Shown: positions 34,312-45,499, counted from the first letter of the stretch. The stretch is DNA of 64,000 nucleotides from Primulina eburnea (GCF_022965805.1 NC_133104.1:38422682-38486681), one strand, 5' to 3'. A program made the numbers and translations. Notes: generated by a model from the sequence alone, not told the origin.

Positions 34312-36417
34312 CTCATAGTAACCACTATTAATACTCAAAGAAACATCGCATTGTTATCGAATTAATATGCAACTCTCGGTATATCAATGATTGTAGATTC
34401 GATCGAAATATATGTATTGAACGGACCAAACTGTACGATAACCATGATTAATGTTCTTGCAGGTAGTATCAGTGATACGAGATCATTGGGCGATGTTACT
34501 AAACGTTCTTACTATGATCCGATGAGTGCAATCAGAAATTAGTTCTGACATTATTGACAATGAGTTGATGAAAAGAATGTGACTAATTAGAGTAAGCTCG
34601 AATAAAAATAAATATTATTCTGAATCACATGAAATATGAACCCATAGCTTGTTGTATCCCTAAACCATTGAGAGTCACACAAGTATCGGATTCATTTTGT
34701 CGTTGAGAAAGTCAAAGTTCATGGAGTTGAATTTGGCGATTATAGTTTGATGAAAATCAAACATGATGTTTATAAAAGAGTTTATAAGTTGATTTCATAA
34801 GATGAAAGAAATGAAAATTAGCTTAATTTCTAATTGAGGAAGGAGAGTGAAATTGACTATTTTGGTGAAGATGTTCACTAATATGGTAAGTGAAAATTTT
34901 GATCTTCAACATTTTCATTATATGAACAAGATTTATATCCTTGATATATCGACACTGATGGCTCCTCGATATGGTTATAATGAGTTCTGAATCTTATTTA
35001 GTGATTAAATGATCGTACTAGTAGTGGTGATTACTAATATGTAAAAATTCTCATAAAATGTTATAAATGTGTCTATAATTAATTAATTAATGAGTTATTT
35101 ATAAAGATTAAATCATGGTTATTTAATTTAATTAATATGTCTATGCATATATTAAATTTACATGTGTAGATATATTAATGTTTATGTATATTCACTTATA
35201 TGGATATATAAAATATGTGTATATATAATATTAATATATCATGCATTATCAAATTTTGATAAATATATTATATAATAATAATATGAGAATTTTATTTAAT
35301 GAAAATTAAGAGTCTTGGTGAGACAATGATTAGTAATTCTGATGAGAGATGGATTTCTAATGGGATTAAGAATCGAACTATAATGCTGCAAAGTGACATA
35401 AAACATAACTCGAGTTTTTGCACCTAAAATACACAAAAAATTTCTCCCCACTTCCAAATCAAATTCTCGGCCACCTTCAAGAATTTGGTGAAAAATTCGG
35501 CCATTAGCTTTCTTCCACGGCCGCGTCCAGCGCTGCTGCACCGACTCCGGATTTTGAAAATTCGGACGATTCAGTCTCAACCCACAAATCGCTTGGTTTC
35601 TCTAGTGTGATTTAAGCGAGGAACACATTATCTGATCATAGACCAGATTTGACGATCAAGATGAGAAAGATCCATTCTTAGGGATATAAAAGAAGGGTCG
35701 TCTCCGCTAACCCCGGGTTGGTTTGATGTCTAACGTTATATATGTGCGGGTATAATAACTAAACACTCTATGGATAGTTTAATTCATACGACGCTCAAGA
35801 TCAGTTTCGAATATCGAAACCAAATTGTAAAATATCTGATGCGTCTTGGGTGCAAGAAAATAGTGCACCAACACTTCATTGGTATGATGTATTTTGGGTA
35901 ATGATAGAAAACAAAAACAAAAACCACGAGATTTTAGACTCAAAGTGGACAATATCATTTTATTATGGAGATATGTGACTTTCATTGTACAAAAAATGTT
36001 ATCAGATCAATGGTCGAGATCGAGTCACGTGAGTGGAATCCTCGGATACATAAATGAAGGAGATGAGAGCTCCTTGTAAAAATATTTGATAAGCTCTCGA
36101 AATAGGTGATGCTCTCGATATTTTTGTAAGACGTGCATCCCAACGAAGTGAATAAGAGTGATATCGATTGCAGCACGGAAAGACTTGAGGGGATTCCCGT
36201 ACCATGATTGAAGACTTTTTTGATGAAGACCAAAAGTAAAAACTATGAAGCTTATGTTTAAACTGGATAATATTATAAAATTGTGGAGATATGTAACTGT
36301 TATTGTATAACAAGAACTTATGTTAACTATGATTAACCTTGGATCGTGATTCTTGGGAACCCGCACCACACCGAGATCCTGCTGTTTTACTCGACTCCTC
36401 TACCCTGTTCGAATTCT
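34312..36417. other. Older repeat sequence, non-coding
   Basis: It continues the repeat interrupted at 31578. Blocks near 35930-36010 and 36240-36320 share GTGGACAATAT/CTGGATAATAT and TGGAGATATGTGAC, so an internal duplication is present. No coding domain seen. Confidence 0.45.
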
Positions 36418-36570
36418 TCGTTAGTATAACAGAATATAAACAACATTTGATTATAATACATACCATTATTTCTTTTTCTTATGGCAATGCTCAAATATGA
36501 TTGAAATGTATTAAATTGATTTCTTTTCATAAAATACTTACATACATATAATCTAGGGGTGTTCAACCAA
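36418..36570 (+). repeat. Diverged direct repeat, right copy
   Basis: Partner of 30345-30510; both copies also share a nearby GTGTTCAA. Confidence 0.6.
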
Positions 36571-36962
36571 TGTTTTGTTAGTTTTAGATACAATTCAAAC
36601 CAAATCATATTGTATCAATTATCTAGCTGCTGTTGGTTGGCTGAGTCACCATGATTTATCTCGTCTCACAATCCTGTCGAACCGGGGGTGAGAGGCGCCT
36701 AAGGTGAGCGATTTCACCTTTTAAAATAGAGGAGCAATTATATTGCTAAATAAATTAAAATTTCGAGCAACCATTTTTTAATTTAATAATTTTAATAATA
36801 TTTCAACAATTTCATAAGAAAAAGAATAGCTTTCGTCAATATTAATTATATTTGAGAAAGCAGTACAATTATTTTGGGTAGCAGTTGAAATAATATATTT
36901 ATTGGCCAAACACAGTGTGCTTAACACAAAGCTACAATGTAAATATTTCATATTTTCATCTT

Positions 36963-37118
36963 GGCAAAAACTTGTGTGAGACGATGTCACGGGTCGTATT
37001 TGTGAGACAGATCTCTTATTTGGGTTATATATGAAAAAAATTATATTTTATATCAATAGTATTACTTTTTATTGTGAATATGAGTATGGTTGACCCGTCT
37101 CACATGAGATCCACTCTT
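36963..37118 (-). mobile_element. SINE-like repeat copy D
   Basis: It runs from GGCAAAAACTTGTGTGAGAC to CACATGAGATCCACTC. TTTCATCTT stands on both sides (36954-36962 and directly after the copy), a 9-bp target duplication. Confidence 0.82.
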
Positions 37119-37410
37119 TCATCTTATAGGTTAGGATCACCAAAAAGCCAATAAATAAAAATAAGTAAAATTACCGAATATTGGGTTATATCGGATTTTG
37201 GGGAAAAAAGAAGAAAAGAAAGCTATTTTGATTGTAAATAGACCAATGAACAAGACTCGTATCACGAGCCAAGGATTTTTTTTTTGGTAAATTCTTTCAT
37301 TTAGGTTTTTTGTATTTTTTTTTGTTTTTGGTAAAATTTTGTCGTGTCAATAAAATTTTCAATTAAGTAACATTGTTACTCTCTCCTATGAATTCAATTT
37401 AATTTAAATG

Positions 37411-37594
37411 AGCAAAAACTTGTGTGAGACGGTCTCACGGGTCGTATTTTGTGAGACATATATCTTATTTGGATCATCCTTGAAAAAATATTATTTTTTA
37501 TTCTAAGAGTATTATTTTTTATTGTAAATATAGGTAGGGTTGACTTGTCTCACGGATAAAAATTTGTGAGATCAGTTCACAAGAGACCTACTCA
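37411..37594 (-). mobile_element. SINE-like repeat copy E
   Basis: It runs from CAAAAACTTGTGTGAGACGG to GTTCACAAGAGACCTACTC. ATTTAAATGAGCA occurs immediately before and after, a 12-13 bp duplication of the length expected for target-primed retroposition. On the minus strand the unit ends in a T run, as in plant Au-type SINEs. Confidence 0.85.
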
Positions 37595-37600
37595 TTTAAA

Positions 37601-38084
37601 TGAGCATATGATATTATTATTTCGGTGAGTTGGTGGTTTGAAATCCAAAATAAAGACTTGAGTGTATAAAAACTTGAACTTGAATGCGTTTTTTTTATTA
37701 TTTATATAAAATGGAATTTCATTAAACAATATAAAAAAAGTATTTATACAACGGGAAAATTTTGTTTCAGTACCCATTTGACCCTTTTCTTTCCCTCAAC
37801 TCCCTCCTAGTTTCCACTTTCCAAATTTACCCTCACCTATATCTTTAAATAATTGATTTTCTTTTTAAATTTAATGGCCCATCATGCTTCCGTAAAATAA
37901 AATTAAATATTTTACCTCTTTGACCGGAGTACCACCGGGTTATATCCACCGTATTTTACAGACTGCTCCTCACAGCCCAACCACGCGATCGCAACCGATG
38001 GTTACCGACGCAGATTCCTTCAGCAATACTTGGCACAACTCTAATTCGTTTCCTACCTTAGAGTGTATAATAAAATATAAAATT
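37601..38084. other. Spacer next to the pararetrovirus insertion
   Basis: A 61-codon reverse frame at 37592-37777 and a 63-codon forward frame at 37920-38111 show no family features. No gene is called. Confidence 0.45.
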
Positions 38085-38125
38085 TTGAAAATAATACATG
38101 AGAGGGGCTGAGAGCAAAGATTTCT

Positions 38126-38131
38126 TTTATT
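38126..38131 (-). terminator. Viral poly(A) signal AATAAA
   Basis: AATAAA on the minus strand lies about 180 nt past the TATA box, the normal position for a caulimovirid pregenomic RNA end. The matching signal in the second copy is at 63955-63960. Confidence 0.65.
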
Positions 38132-38306
38132 CAAACACAAACATTTTATTTATTACATAGTAACCTCCTGTAGATGAGGAGAAACTTGTTTAGCTACTCA
38201 CAGTAGCTGAACTCCCTACACACATAAACTTGAAAGAGAAAATATTACAAATGGTTTGAAGAAAAATGAAGAGGTTGATCGATGCCTTCATCTTCCTTCT
38301 GCTCCT

Positions 38307-38315
38307 TTATTTATA
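38307..38315 (-). promoter_or_regulatory. Pregenomic RNA promoter TATA box of the endogenous virus
   Basis: TATAAATAA on the minus strand lies in the intergenic region after the last viral frame. The second copy has TATAAATA at 63750-63757 in the same context. Confidence 0.6.
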
Positions 38316-38912
38316 GAAGGCTTTCTTCGGATTTGAAACTCGGACTTCAAATCTTGATAAGCCTTTACAGCTTGCATATGGACCATGTAGTGGTTGAGTG
38401 GTCCTTTTTAAGATGGTCCCTCCATCTTTCTTGATTTGTCTTCTTCTAGATTATTAATCTAGAAACAGTCATTTCTTGCAATTTTATCTGTCTGCATAAA
38501 TAGTTTATATGCACCTGGATCAGATCAGCTTGTATTTCTCTTCCTGTTTCTTCGAGCTTCTTTTGATATTCTTTGAAATTTTTCAGCTCTTTTCGTGTTC
38601 CCTTAATCCTTTTCCTGGAAACTCTGAGATATGCAAAATACATTTTGTTTCCAAGTTTGGGTTAATTTTGGTGTGAGTTACTGGTTCCCATTTTGGTCTT
38701 ATTTATAGATTTATTTTGGGTCCAGTTTCTCGTCTTTTTATTAGATTTCCTTTATCTTTAAAGATAAGGAATCCAATGTCCTTTGTCATTTTTCACCGAT
38801 TATTGGTGGTCCTTTTTTTTTTCCACTTCCTCGAGGAAAACGTGAATGTGGTCCATCTCCACTTGTACTTGTATCGGTAAAGTGTTTCCGATCAGATCTC
38901 GGCTTGAATCCT

Positions 38913-40145
38913 TTACCAAATTCCGGTTCCTTCTGGTTTTGTCAATTCCAGGCAGATGTTTTCTGACCATCTTCCTATGTGTGCCATATTACAGAATTTT
39001 CGGCGAGTTTCTTTACTAGCCGGCAGCTTGCTGTTCCACAAAAGATTTCTCTTTTTTTTCTCGAATAAATCTTCTGCAAAACTTGTTGTTTTTCCTGTCA
39101 TGGTATTTAACATGAATGATCCGTTCACTGAATGATTATAAAATTTGAACGGAAACTTGACTTTGTCCATCTCAGTGAGACAGACCCATAGACCCCTAGC
39201 TCTTCTGGTAGACATATCATCATCAGAAATTGAAGCAACCAGGGGTGTTTCTTCTGTTGGAGGATCCTTGATAAATTTTTGGACATTTATATCCGGCTTC
39301 CTTAGCTTGATGAAATGAAAGGCTTCGTGAGAACCTTTCCCTGCTGGTTCTGGTGCTGCACTAAAGAAGTATAGCTCCAAAACATCTCTTCTGGACAAAT
39401 AATCATTGTTTGCCCAAGTCTCGTGAACAGCTTCCTGGATCCACTTTGGTAAACCTGAGATTTCTGGAAAGCTGGGTGATGTTGTATAAACTGAGGCAAG
39501 AGCCCCGAATTCATACCATGCTTTAACCTCCTTTGGATATGAATTTTGTTTCATCCATACCCTTGGATATTTTCCTGAAACATCAACCCTGTTTGTAGCT
39601 GGGTTAATGCCAATACGTGTTTTCAATTTCTCCCAATTCTGCTGATAAACCTGAAATGGAGAAATTACACTTTCATTAGTATCAACCTTAGTTTTGCCTT
39701 TGTCAATACGAGGCCTAAGGTTGATCTCTCCCTCTTCAATCCCCGAGGTGAAGGGTTGACTTGAGGACTCAAAATAAGGATCAAGAGTCTCAATTTTTGT
39801 TTTGGCCGACTCATCTGGTGATGATCCCGACTTAACACTTGTGCAAGGGGTATTTGAATCCCCCGCTACAGGTATAGAGTCCTGTACTCGAAAACTCTCC
39901 ATTTGGGAAACCAATGGCTTCTCAATGCTCTGGAGGATAGGCCTTTGTGTTACAGACCATAACTGAGTGTATGCCTGTAAACATCCTGTAATGCGATCAG
40001 AGACAACTCTCTTATCTGCTTGTTGTAGTCTTCCCGCAACTTCTGCGTTTAAGACCAACCTGTTGAACTCGTTTTGAAGCATTTCAAGGTGTTCCCTCAA
40101 ATGCCTCTGCATCTTGATGATAGCATCTATGTCAATGCTGTCCAT
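38913..40145 (-). CDS. Caulimovirid transactivator/viroplasmin-like frame (endogenous)
   Basis: This 410-codon frame is uninterrupted and its start overlaps the end of the polymerase frame by 14 nt. The N-terminal 60 residues are helical and likely coiled-coil. A low-complexity acidic stretch follows, then a conserved globular part from about residue 165 (WEKLKTRIGI) to the end. Position last in the genome and size fit the caulimovirid translational transactivator/inclusion-body protein. Direct motif support is weaker than for the polymerase. The fragment at 62250-63420 is a decayed relative of this same frame, which ties the two copies together. Confidence 0.65.
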   Translation of the reverse strand: MDSIDIDAIIKMQRHLREHLEMLQNEFNRLVLNAEVAGRLQQADKRVVSDRITGCLQAYTQLWSVTQRPILQSIEKPLVSQMESFRVQDSIPVAGDSNTPCTSVKSGSSPDESAKTKIETLDPYFESSSQPFTSGIEEGEINLRPRIDKGKTKVDTNESVISPFQVYQQNWEKLKTRIGINPATNRVDVSGKYPRVWMKQNSYPKEVKAWYEFGALASVYTTSPSFPEISGLPKWIQEAVHETWANNDYLSRRDVLELYFFSAAPEPAGKGSHEAFHFIKLRKPDINVQKFIKDPPTEETPLVASISDDDMSTRRARGLWVCLTEMDKVKFPFKFYNHSVNGSFMLNTMTGKTTSFAEDLFEKKKRNLLWNSKLPASKETRRKFCNMAHIGRWSENICLELTKPEGTGIW

Positions 40146-41853
40146 CTCTTGTTAAAAAATCTGCAAGAATATTTTCATGAGATTTAATTATCACAATATT
40201 AAAAATATAATTCTGACATAGTGCTTGCCAGCGTAATAATCTAGCCTTCTCAGGTTTAGACTCAATTCTATTCCTTAAAAAAGCTTTAACTTGTGTGTTA
40301 TCAACTTTCAAAGTGAATTTCTTTGCAAGTAGAAATAATGGCCATTTTTCAAAAGCCCTCTTTACTGCATAAAATTCCTTTTCGTTGATATGCCATCTTA
40401 TGGCTTCTGCATCTGAGAATAACCCACTACAATATCTGCATGGTTGTTCTCCATCTGGGGCGAGCTTAGTAAGAACTGCTGCCCACCAATGATCACTGAC
40501 ATCAGTATATAATACCAGATCATCTTCATCTTGAGGAATAGCCATTTTTGGAAGATTCTTGCAAACCTCCTTTAAATGGATAAGTCCTTTTGTGTGTTCG
40601 TCTGTCCATATGAATCTAGCATCTTTTTTCAACAATGGACTGAACACCTTCCTGTGTTTTGCTAGGTTTTTGATAAACATCCCAGCAAAATTAACAACTC
40701 CTAAGAAACTTTGAAGTTGCTTTTTATCTTTGAGAATCTCTGGAAAATTCTGCACTTTTTCCACTATGTGTTCTTGCAGAATTATTCCTGACTCATCGAT
40801 TTCAATTCCGAGGAATTCAATCTTTCTTGTAGCAATGACTGCTTTCTTTTCAGATAAAACCAGTCCTTCTTTCTTGCAAACATTAGAGAAAATCTCTAAA
40901 TGCTTTACATGTTCATTCATATCTTTAGATGCTATTAAAACATCATCGATGTAAACAAACATAAACTTAAAATAATCTTTAAAAAGATTATCCATTTTTC
41001 TTTGAAATATCTGGGGTGAATTAGCCAATCCCATTGGTAATACTTCCCAAATATAATGTCCTTGAGGTGTGGAGAAAGCTGTGAATTTCTTGCTTTCTTC
41101 TTGCATCCGAATCTGATAGAATCCAGACTTGCAATCAAATTTAGAGAATATCTTGGCATTGCGAATGCAACTAATCAAGTTTTCTCTACTAGGTATAAAA
41201 TACCCATCAAACTCCAGAATCTTATTAATTTCTTGATAATTAATAACCAATCTGGGTTTTCCTCGTTTATTCTCACCATGATTTCTTACCAGAAAACCTG
41301 GACTGCTATATGGTGACATACCTGCTTTGATCAATCCAAGGTCCAAATGTTCCTTGATTATAATCTGCATATCCCTCTGATCAATGATGTTCATTGGGAT
41401 GGGTTTACAACGGACAAATTCATACTCTTTGCCTTCCTTAATCTTAAGGCAAGCCCTGAGTTGATTTCTGTCCCACCATTCCAAGGGATCTTCATTGTAA
41501 TTTTCTTTGATCCTTTTCTTGACATCTTCCAGTGATATCTTAGATTCAAACTCTACTTCATTTGTCTGTAGAGTTATCTTAAGGAATTCTATATCTTCTG
41601 GTTGGAATTCCTTATCTGCTCTCAACTGGAGCATTGTTTCTCCAAACCGTCTAGAATCCTTCATTTTTGGGTTCAGAAGTTTTCCTGAATCACCACGCTT
41701 GCTGCGAAACTGGATTGACAATTTTCTGTAAAATGCCTCTCTAAGTCTCTGGACTATGATTTTGTGAGCACATGGTGTTGTGAACACTAATCTCCTAGTC
41801 TCATTTTCTTGAGTATATGACTTGAACATTTGTAGGAAATTATTTCCTAACAT
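40132..41853 (-). pseudogene. Caulimovirid reverse transcriptase-RNase H part of the polymerase (endogenous)
   Basis: The open segment is 573 codons. RT blocks appear in order: a DQRDMQ start region, RLVINYQ, FDCKSGFYQIRM, LPMGLANSP and the catalytic YIDD. RNase H follows with LYTD near residue 435 and a C-terminal ILADFLTR. Known role in the family: copying pregenomic RNA to DNA. It is in the same frame as the protease segment at 41863-42168 but separated from it by a TGA stop at 41863-41865, so the polymerase is interrupted here. No chromodomain or integrase follows, which separates it from Ty3/gypsy elements. Confidence 0.92.
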
Positions 41854-41862
41854 TATGTCAGC

Positions 41863-42168
41863 TCATGTATCATGAAAATAAATTGGTGGTGTCTTTACCT
41901 TGTACCAAGGTGTTTGTCCCGCACCGCCAATCATAATTTCAGTCATCTTAATCTCTTTACATAAAATTAAGATTCTTCTGGAAAAATCTCTTCCAGCAAT
42001 CTTGGGTAACTCTTCTTCCAAATTATTTGGAAAGACTCCTCGTTTTGATGTACATATTCCAGCACCTGAATCAATATATGCAGCAAAGTATTCCACCTTA
42101 TATTGTTCATATAACATTCCTACTGGAATGTATATGGAGAATGGGCTTGTGTTCATTGGATTTTCCAC
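41863..42168 (-). pseudogene. Caulimovirid aspartic protease segment (endogenous)
   Basis: 101 codons with the retropepsin motif DSGAG near residue 34. It overlaps the movement-protein frame end by 16 nt and is cut off from the RT by the in-frame TGA. In the family this domain matures the polyprotein and capsid. Confidence 0.85.
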
Positions 42169-43148
42169 ATTTTATCTTCTGCCATAAACTCCATTCCATG
42201 CTCTAGACGTTTCCAAGGTTTGTGTTCCTCGAGAAACTCTAGTCCAAGAATCAGTCGATCTGATTCTTTCCCTGGAATTCCTTGAATATTAACCTCCAAT
42301 TCTCCGATATTAATCAGTCCTTGGTAAGTTCCTATTATCGGTTGTTCCAAATAGTATATTGTATTACAAGGAAATTGATTTCTTTGCTTTGTAATATCAA
42401 ATACTATTTCTACCTCCTTCCACCCTTCTGGGCATCTAAGCTTTCCTATAGTAGAAAAACTTTTCAGCTCCTGTTGGGTTTCTATGACAGGCCTTTTATC
42501 CCATCTATAGCTTGTAATTCTATCTCCTTGAAAAGATAGTCTTCTTGATTCCAGTCTAAGACTTTGATTCCTCTGTAGAATCGGTTTGTCTTGGATCTGG
42601 ATATCTTTTTCCTGTATTAAAGGAAACTCGACTCTTTCTGGATAAATTGCCTGAGCAACTTTTCCAAATATCTCAGGGATTTCAATAAACTCATTTCTAA
42701 TAAACAGTTCAGAATGATGTGTATTAGATAGAGCATATGAAATTTGATAGGTAATAGAGTATGGCCTATTACCTTCTTTCATCAACCTTTTTTCCTTGAA
42801 GTTCTGATGCAATGTCAAGGCTCGGCTGAAGTCTCGATCTGCCAGGTTGTAAGCTATCCTTGGATAGATTACTCCTACAATTTTTCCTGCACAGAGGTTT
42901 CCTGAGATTGTTCCCAGTACTGAATCTTGTAGATTCCCCATTCTTTTATCGCATATTGCAATATCAATTGGTGAATCTATCCCTTCTTTGAAAGTAGCTT
43001 TTATCATAATTTGGATTGCTCCGATATGAATCCAGGACATAGTCCTTGCTACTTCTATCTTGAGTTTTTGTAATTCCTCCTTGATTTCTTCGGAAGGAAT
43101 TAACTGCATCTCCATTCTATTTCCTGTAAGTTCCATTGGGATTGCCAT
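42153..43148 (-). CDS. Caulimovirid 30K-superfamily movement protein frame (endogenous)
   Basis: 331 codons. A block with IHIGAIQIMIKATFK, SPIDIAICD and a following GNLCAGKI is typical of the beta-rich core of pararetroviral movement proteins, which act at plasmodesmata. The same frame stays open upstream of the ATG used here, so the true start may be further right. No internal stop seen. Confidence 0.78.
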   Translation of the reverse strand: MAIPMELTGNRMEMQLIPSEEIKEELQKLKIEVARTMSWIHIGAIQIMIKATFKEGIDSPIDIAICDKRMGNLQDSVLGTISGNLCAGKIVGVIYPRIAYNLADRDFSRALTLHQNFKEKRLMKEGNRPYSITYQISYALSNTHHSELFIRNEFIEIPEIFGKVAQAIYPERVEFPLIQEKDIQIQDKPILQRNQSLRLESRRLSFQGDRITSYRWDKRPVIETQQELKSFSTIGKLRCPEGWKEVEIVFDITKQRNQFPCNTIYYLEQPIIGTYQGLINIGELEVNIQGIPGKESDRLILGLEFLEEHKPWKRLEHGMEFMAEDKMWKIQ

Positions 43149-43361
43149 TTCCCTTCTAGAAACTTTATAGATTAGATGATGCTTTCTATTTCTTAGGCCA
43201 AGACTTCCTAAGAACTTTCTACCTGTCTTGCAGAGAAACCTTGATATCTCTGTAGACTCGGATTTTCTCTCATGATTCTTTGAACCAGGTTATGAGATAT
43301 TGTTGTCTGACTGAAAAATCCAGACAGATCTTCATGTGTTTCGTGTCGAAACACCTCTTCT

Positions 43362-44803
43362 TCAGTCAGATTCCGATTTTGTTCCATCAGCGTCTTCCTG
43401 ACTTAAGACTTCTTCTTCTTCATATATACTTTCATCTGAGGCGATGTCCTCAAATCGGTATACTTGAATAAGATCTTGGTAATAAACTGCTTCTTCAATA
43501 TCCGGGGTAGGATCAAAGCGTTTAATACCTCTGTTTTCATTTTCTGGACAGTTGGTCGAAATATGACCTCTTGCTCCACATGTCCAGCAATTACAATCCT
43601 TGAAACTTTCATTGGCTCTAGTATGAGATCTTCTGAAAGTTTTCTTTGTAGGTGTTCTTCCTGTGCTTCGAGATGAACTCGATGCTTGGGATGATATCCT
43701 ACTTCTTGATGGTCCACTTCTTTGTCCAGATTTATAAGATCTGGCTTTCTGTCTAGACCATATTGTTCTTGGTTTCCAAGAACTCTTGCCACTTCTAGCA
43801 TAAGGATGAGATCTAAAATTTTTTCTCTTATGCTTCTGTGGTTTACTTCCAATGATTGTTGGAAGATCATTTCCTTACAACACAAAGGAGTTCTTTTGTT
43901 GATACCCCTTAGTCGTTTGTAATTCTTTTGTAATGCTGCCATATGACACCATTCTGCCAGTTTTCCTTTAAGGAAAGAGGCTCTTCTTGCCAATATATCT
44001 GGATTACCAGGTACGTATTCCCTTATGAGCATTTCTCTCCAAGGGCTTGGCATTTTTGCGAAGAAAAGCTGCATAGCTATATCTTCTTCGACTCCTGAAT
44101 TCCATCTATATTTGATGAATAACATAATGTATTCATCTACCAAACATATATCATGTAATTCAAGACTATACAGAGCTTGAGTGTATTTTTTCTTTTTCTC
44201 TGTACCTTGAATGTTGAAATAGTCTACCCCTATAAAGTGTGCTTTGAATAGGGTAGCCATCTTTCCAGCGATCTCACTAAGAGATTCCCCAACTAGGACT
44301 GACTCTTTCATGTCTGATGAAGTCATGTCCCAAGCAATTTTCACTGATCCCATAAGACTCATTTCCAAAAGTTTAATGAATCCTTCTTTGTTGAGATCAA
44401 GTGTTCCTGCTGCAATTCTCATAGCAGATGTCCAATCGTCTATGAGATCTTCTCTGTTTTTGAAGTCCAATACATCAAGGTTAAGCATAACCCCGTAAGG
44501 ATGTATAGGATCTAAAACTGTTTTCCCATAGGGTGTTTGGTGCAAAGGAATTTGAGTTCTCCTTGCCCTTGTTCCCGCTGGGTGTGATCCTCCACCAGTA
44601 TGGAAATCAGTCTGAGATTCTCTCATATTTACATTATGAGAACCCATACTTTCCCTTATTGGTTCCTGAGAGGATGACCAGGTTATTGCAGGTGGTGTTT
44701 CACCTACTGCTGTGTTCATCTTTAGATCTACTACTTTGAGATTTGCGAAAGATTCCGCAAGCTCTTGTAGATCCTCCAAACCAATCCTTTCTAAAGTTGT
44801 CAT
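43362..44803 (-). pseudogene. Caulimovirid capsid protein frame with frame change (endogenous)
   Basis: It opens at 44803 sharing one base with the stop of the preceding frame (TGATG). The first part carries an acidic N-terminus and a capsid core region. Near 43870 the reading frame changes: the basic stretch and a CX2CX4HX4C zinc knuckle (near 43580) are in another frame that ends in an acidic tail at 43362. The open frame in the first phase runs on to 43403 as non-homologous sequence. The zinc knuckle followed by an acidic tail is characteristic of caulimovirid capsids. Confidence 0.8.
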
Positions 44804-45174
44804 CAGATCAATTTCTTTTCTGAGACAGACTTGATTAGATTGATCATCTTTTCTTCTTCAGTTAAAGGTTTTGACACCACTCTGGCCTTCCCTTGTTGAT
44901 GTAACAAAGGTTCGGTACCAAAGGATGGTGGTAACCAACCTCCTGAAGTACGTCTACTAGAACTTGGTTGTTGTTCTAGTCTCTGAATTCTTGTTTGAAT
45001 ATCCTTTAAGGTTCCAAGAATTTCTTCTTGTTTCTCTAGGATTTTCTCAACTTTTTGAGGTACATAATATAGCAAAGTGCCATAACTTTGTACCGTTTTC
45101 TGGATCTCTCTAAGATCTGACGATAGCTTAGAGGAATCGGGTACTATCTCCAGAAACTTATTGTTCTGAATCAT
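44803..45174 (-). CDS. Small coiled-coil viral frame (virion-associated-like, endogenous)
   Basis: 123 codons with a heptad-like region (VEKILEKQEEILGTLKDIQT) and a basic C-terminus. Its place before the capsid and the coiled coil recall virion-associated proteins of caulimovirids. Identity is inferred from position only. Confidence 0.5.
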   Translation of the reverse strand: MIQNNKFLEIVPDSSKLSSDLREIQKTVQSYGTLLYYVPQKVEKILEKQEEILGTLKDIQTRIQRLEQQPSSSRRTSGGWLPPSFGTEPLLHQQGKARVVSKPLTEEEKMINLIKSVSEKKLI

Positions 45175-45398
45175 AACTTTACCTGATATTTTACCTGAGG
45201 GTGCTGATGCTTCCCTTCCGGCTCCTGAGATCTAACAATAGTTAGATGCACTTGTTTATATTCCAAAATTTTGGAATATCCCTTGTAAATTATTTTTCTC
45301 GAACCGTAGTTCGGATTCATAATTTTTTCGAAATTCTCCTTCTCATACATTTAGTTACTAGTAATAATAAAATTTGTGTTTGAAATAAATTAACCATA

Positions 45399-45411
45399 CG
45401 CTCTGATACCA
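45399..45411 (-). other. tRNA-Met primer binding site of the endogenous virus
   Basis: On the minus strand TGGTATCAGAGCG follows TTTCGAAAA. This is the conserved caulimovirid minus-strand DNA start site and marks the upstream end of the inserted genome. Confidence 0.88.
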
Positions 45412-45499
45412 TTTTCGAAAGCGCGGGATCAATTATCATTTAAATAGGGTTAAGGGTATTTTTGGATTTTAAAACTTGTTTTTATCTCTCCAGGGAGCT

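Larger units (their letters stand above)
38085..45420 (-). mobile_element. Endogenous caulimovirid (plant pararetrovirus), near full length, disabled
   Basis: About 7.3 kb on the minus strand carries, in order, a tRNA-Met primer site (45399-45411), a small coiled-coil frame, a capsid frame, a 30K-type movement frame, protease-RT-RNase H, a transactivator-like frame, a TATA box and a poly(A) signal. That is a complete Caulimoviridae gene set without LTRs or integrase. Neighbouring frames overlap by 1 to 16 nt, as in these viruses. Separate capsid, movement and polymerase frames plus a transactivator suggest a caulimovirus-, solendovirus- or petuvirus-like lineage; genus is not settled. A frame change in the capsid frame and an in-frame stop between protease and RT show it is not intact. 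Confidence 0.93.

Noticed and set aside
37920..38111. Small forward frame near the virus junction
   Set aside because: Short, no homology features, crosses the junction region.
40730..44739. Forward-strand frames in the viral region
   Set aside because: Shadows of the minus-strand viral frames with no family features.
38085..45420. Ty3/gypsy element
   Set aside because: No integrase or LTRs; a movement protein frame, capsid zinc knuckle with acidic tail and transactivator-like frame point to Caulimoviridae.
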